Shown here: positions 62,836-64,000 of the stretch, piece by piece
How positions within the stretch are numbered: the first letter of the stretch is position 1
Layout of the letters: each line of letters starts with the position of its first letter
Assembly (NCBI RefSeq): GCF_026210795.1
Contig: NC_089456.1
Span: forward strand, 1,738,501-1,802,500
Direction: 5' to 3'
Origin: Rhizophagus irregularis
Taxonomy: Eukaryota; Glomeromycota; Glomeromycetes; Glomerales; Glomeraceae
DNA: 64,000 nt
Made by a program: the position numbers and the translations under genes
Notes under the pieces: model-generated
The model's database searches: none
Told to the model about the DNA's origin: nothing
What the model saw: the letters and a program-made list of their open reading frames with translations, nothing else

Positions 62836-63115
62836 TTTAAAGCAACGAAAAATTTGAATAATTGATAAATAAATTTGCGATTATTATAATTACGTAGGGT
62901 TGTACAGAATTGTGATTAACGAATTACAGAATTATGATTGACGCCCACATACATCTAATTGAAACTAATATTATTATGGTGCGTTAGGCGTCATATATTA
63001 TTACACAATTTTATATATATATGCATTAGTGTAACAATTAGACATTATATAAAGGAATTTTATTATTTTATTAAATAAAAATTATTATTTATTTATTTAA
63101 TTTATTAAAAAAAAA
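62836..63115. promoter_or_regulatory. Shared divergent promoter region
   Basis: 280 bp between the start of the minus-strand pseudokinase-GTPase gene and the plus-strand MACPF-like gene. Contains TATATATATGCATTAG near 63012 and CAATTAGACATTATATAAAG near 63035-63054. The short divergent spacing allows co-regulation of the two genes. Confidence 0.45.
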
Positions 63116-64000
63116 ATGATGTCTTCCGATGTTATGGTATTTATTAAAATTATAGGCGAATCATCATCGCAAAGTTCTAATAAATTTTGTCCTTTAAATT
63201 TAAACAATCATTTATCTGATATTCGTAAAGAACTTGAAGATTATAATATTATTAATGATATAATTTCGTTCTCAAAAAAAGAAAATGATGAATTTGCTGA
63301 AGTAGTACGCGAAGTTGAAGAAAAATGTCAATTAAAAGAAATAATAGAAATAATTAATAAAGTAAATTCAAAAAGTTATTATTTATATTTAATGAAAAAT
63401 TCAAGTCTCAGTTGGAATGATTTGAATGAAAAATGTAAATTAGACTATGGACGTACTATGAGTGTTAAGGGAATTGAAAGAGCTAATAAAAGAGCATTCA
63501 TAATGAAGAATTGTGAATTAATTGAAATTGGAGCCGAAGGATATAAAAAAGATCGACTTAGATTTGAATCAAAAGAGGATTGGATGAAGAAAGAGAATTT
63601 ATTTATTAATGTTGACGGTATTAATGTGCGGAATTTTGTAGAATTTGGATTATCAATTGGAAGTTCACAAATAAATAATTATAATGAAGAAATCAATTCA
63701 ACTTACCGATATACAGAAATTGGTAAAGTATCATTAAAGTTTAACAAAGAAAATTTAGAATTAACTAAGGACTTCAAGAATGATGTGATTAATGCAATAC
63801 AATCTAAAGATCATGAAAAATTTAAAAAAATTACTGAAGAATATGGTCAATTCATTCCAACTGAAGTTGTTTTGGGGGGAAGAGTTTATTTTAAAGATGT
63901 TGGAATGTCATCAGATAAAGATAAGATTATAGAAGGTTCTGTAAGTATTGGTTCTTCAAATGCGAAAATAGGAAGTAATTCTAGTGATTCAAAAAAGAAA
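63116..64000 (+). CDS. MACPF/DUF7431-like protein, 3' end beyond window
   Basis: The frame opens at ATG 63116 (MMSSDVMVFIKIIGES) and stays open to the window end (295 codons). The first ~60 residues look like a small ubiquitin-like or beta-grasp head. Then come LDYGRTMSVKGIERANKRAF, ELIEIGAEGYKKDRL, and EEYGQFIPTEVVLGGRVYF near 63836-63892. This series is what I remember from the large Rhizophagus family annotated as MACPF/DUF7431 proteins. The E-Y-G-x-x-x-P-x-x-V/I-x-L-G core is shared with the central domains of both fusion proteins in this window. MACPF domains can form membrane pores, but the pore-forming helices cannot be judged from this partial sequence. It stands head-to-head with the pseudokinase-GTPase gene. 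Confidence 0.7.
   Translation, partial: MMSSDVMVFIKIIGESSSQSSNKFCPLNLNNHLSDIRKELEDYNIINDIISFSKKENDEFAEVVREVEEKCQLKEIIEIINKVNSKSYYLYLMKNSSLSWNDLNEKCKLDYGRTMSVKGIERANKRAFIMKNCELIEIGAEGYKKDRLRFESKEDWMKKENLFINVDGINVRNFVEFGLSIGSSQINNYNEEINSTYRYTEIGKVSLKFNKENLELTKDFKNDVINAIQSKDHEKFKKITEEYGQFIPTEVVLGGRVYFKDVGMSSDKDKIIEGSVSIGSSNAKIGSNSSDSKKK

Noticed and set aside
1-64000. CRISPR array, bacterial operons or phage
   Set aside because: Spliced introns throughout and the eukaryotic gene families rule out a prokaryotic source; the tandem repeats seen do not have repeat-spacer structure.

Overview
The window is very AT-rich eukaryotic DNA. It has short GT-AG introns (about 55-170 nt), long homopolymer runs, sparse genes and many decayed gene copies. 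The gene content points to an arbuscular mycorrhizal fungus (Glomeromycotina, Rhizophagus-like): HGN/HRD-type kinases joined to a MACPF/DUF7431-like domain, a Crinkler-type pseudogene, F-box/LRR, RING, SAM and DUF4379-like zinc-ribbon fragments, a guanylate-binding-protein-type GTPase and a fungal laccase-like gene. That assignment rests on family recognition from memory; no search was run. All exon models were built by hand from splice signals and reading phase.

Left part (1-31 kb): a C2H2 zinc-finger gene runs off the left edge. It is followed by a six-exon class I glutamine amidotransferase-like gene, a seven-exon 7TM (GPCR-like) gene with an Asn/Asp-rich tail, and a single-exon protein ending in a CAAX box. 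From 17 to 27 kb the sequence is mostly gene debris: a Crinkler-type pseudogene with a frameshifting 62-bp triplication, and SAM, ricin-B-like and RING fragments, together with a small membrane protein and a MITE. A small secreted His-rich and Cys-rich protein sits at 30.2 kb.

Right part (33-64 kb): three paralogous copies of a Myb/SANT-like gene lie at 34.6, 47.7 and 57.4 kb. Between and around them are two large paralogous fusion genes on the minus strand. The first (39.5-45.5 kb) joins a pseudokinase, a MACPF/DUF7431-like central domain and a full-length Argonaute that has lost two of its four slicer residues. The second (57.4-62.8 kb) has the same pseudokinase and central domain, followed by a GBP-type GTPase whose tail runs in frame into the third Myb-like copy. 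A divergent MACPF/DUF7431-like gene begins at 63.1 kb and leaves the window. A five-unit tandem-exon Cys-rich gene and a laccase-like gene that has lost key copper ligands lie between the fusions, with several TIR elements, one of them nested inside another.

The likeliest undescribed system is this modular set: an inactive kinase head, a shared MACPF-like middle domain and a swappable tail (Argonaute, or GTPase plus Myb). The architecture resembles sensor/effector proteins of innate immunity, but that role is inference.
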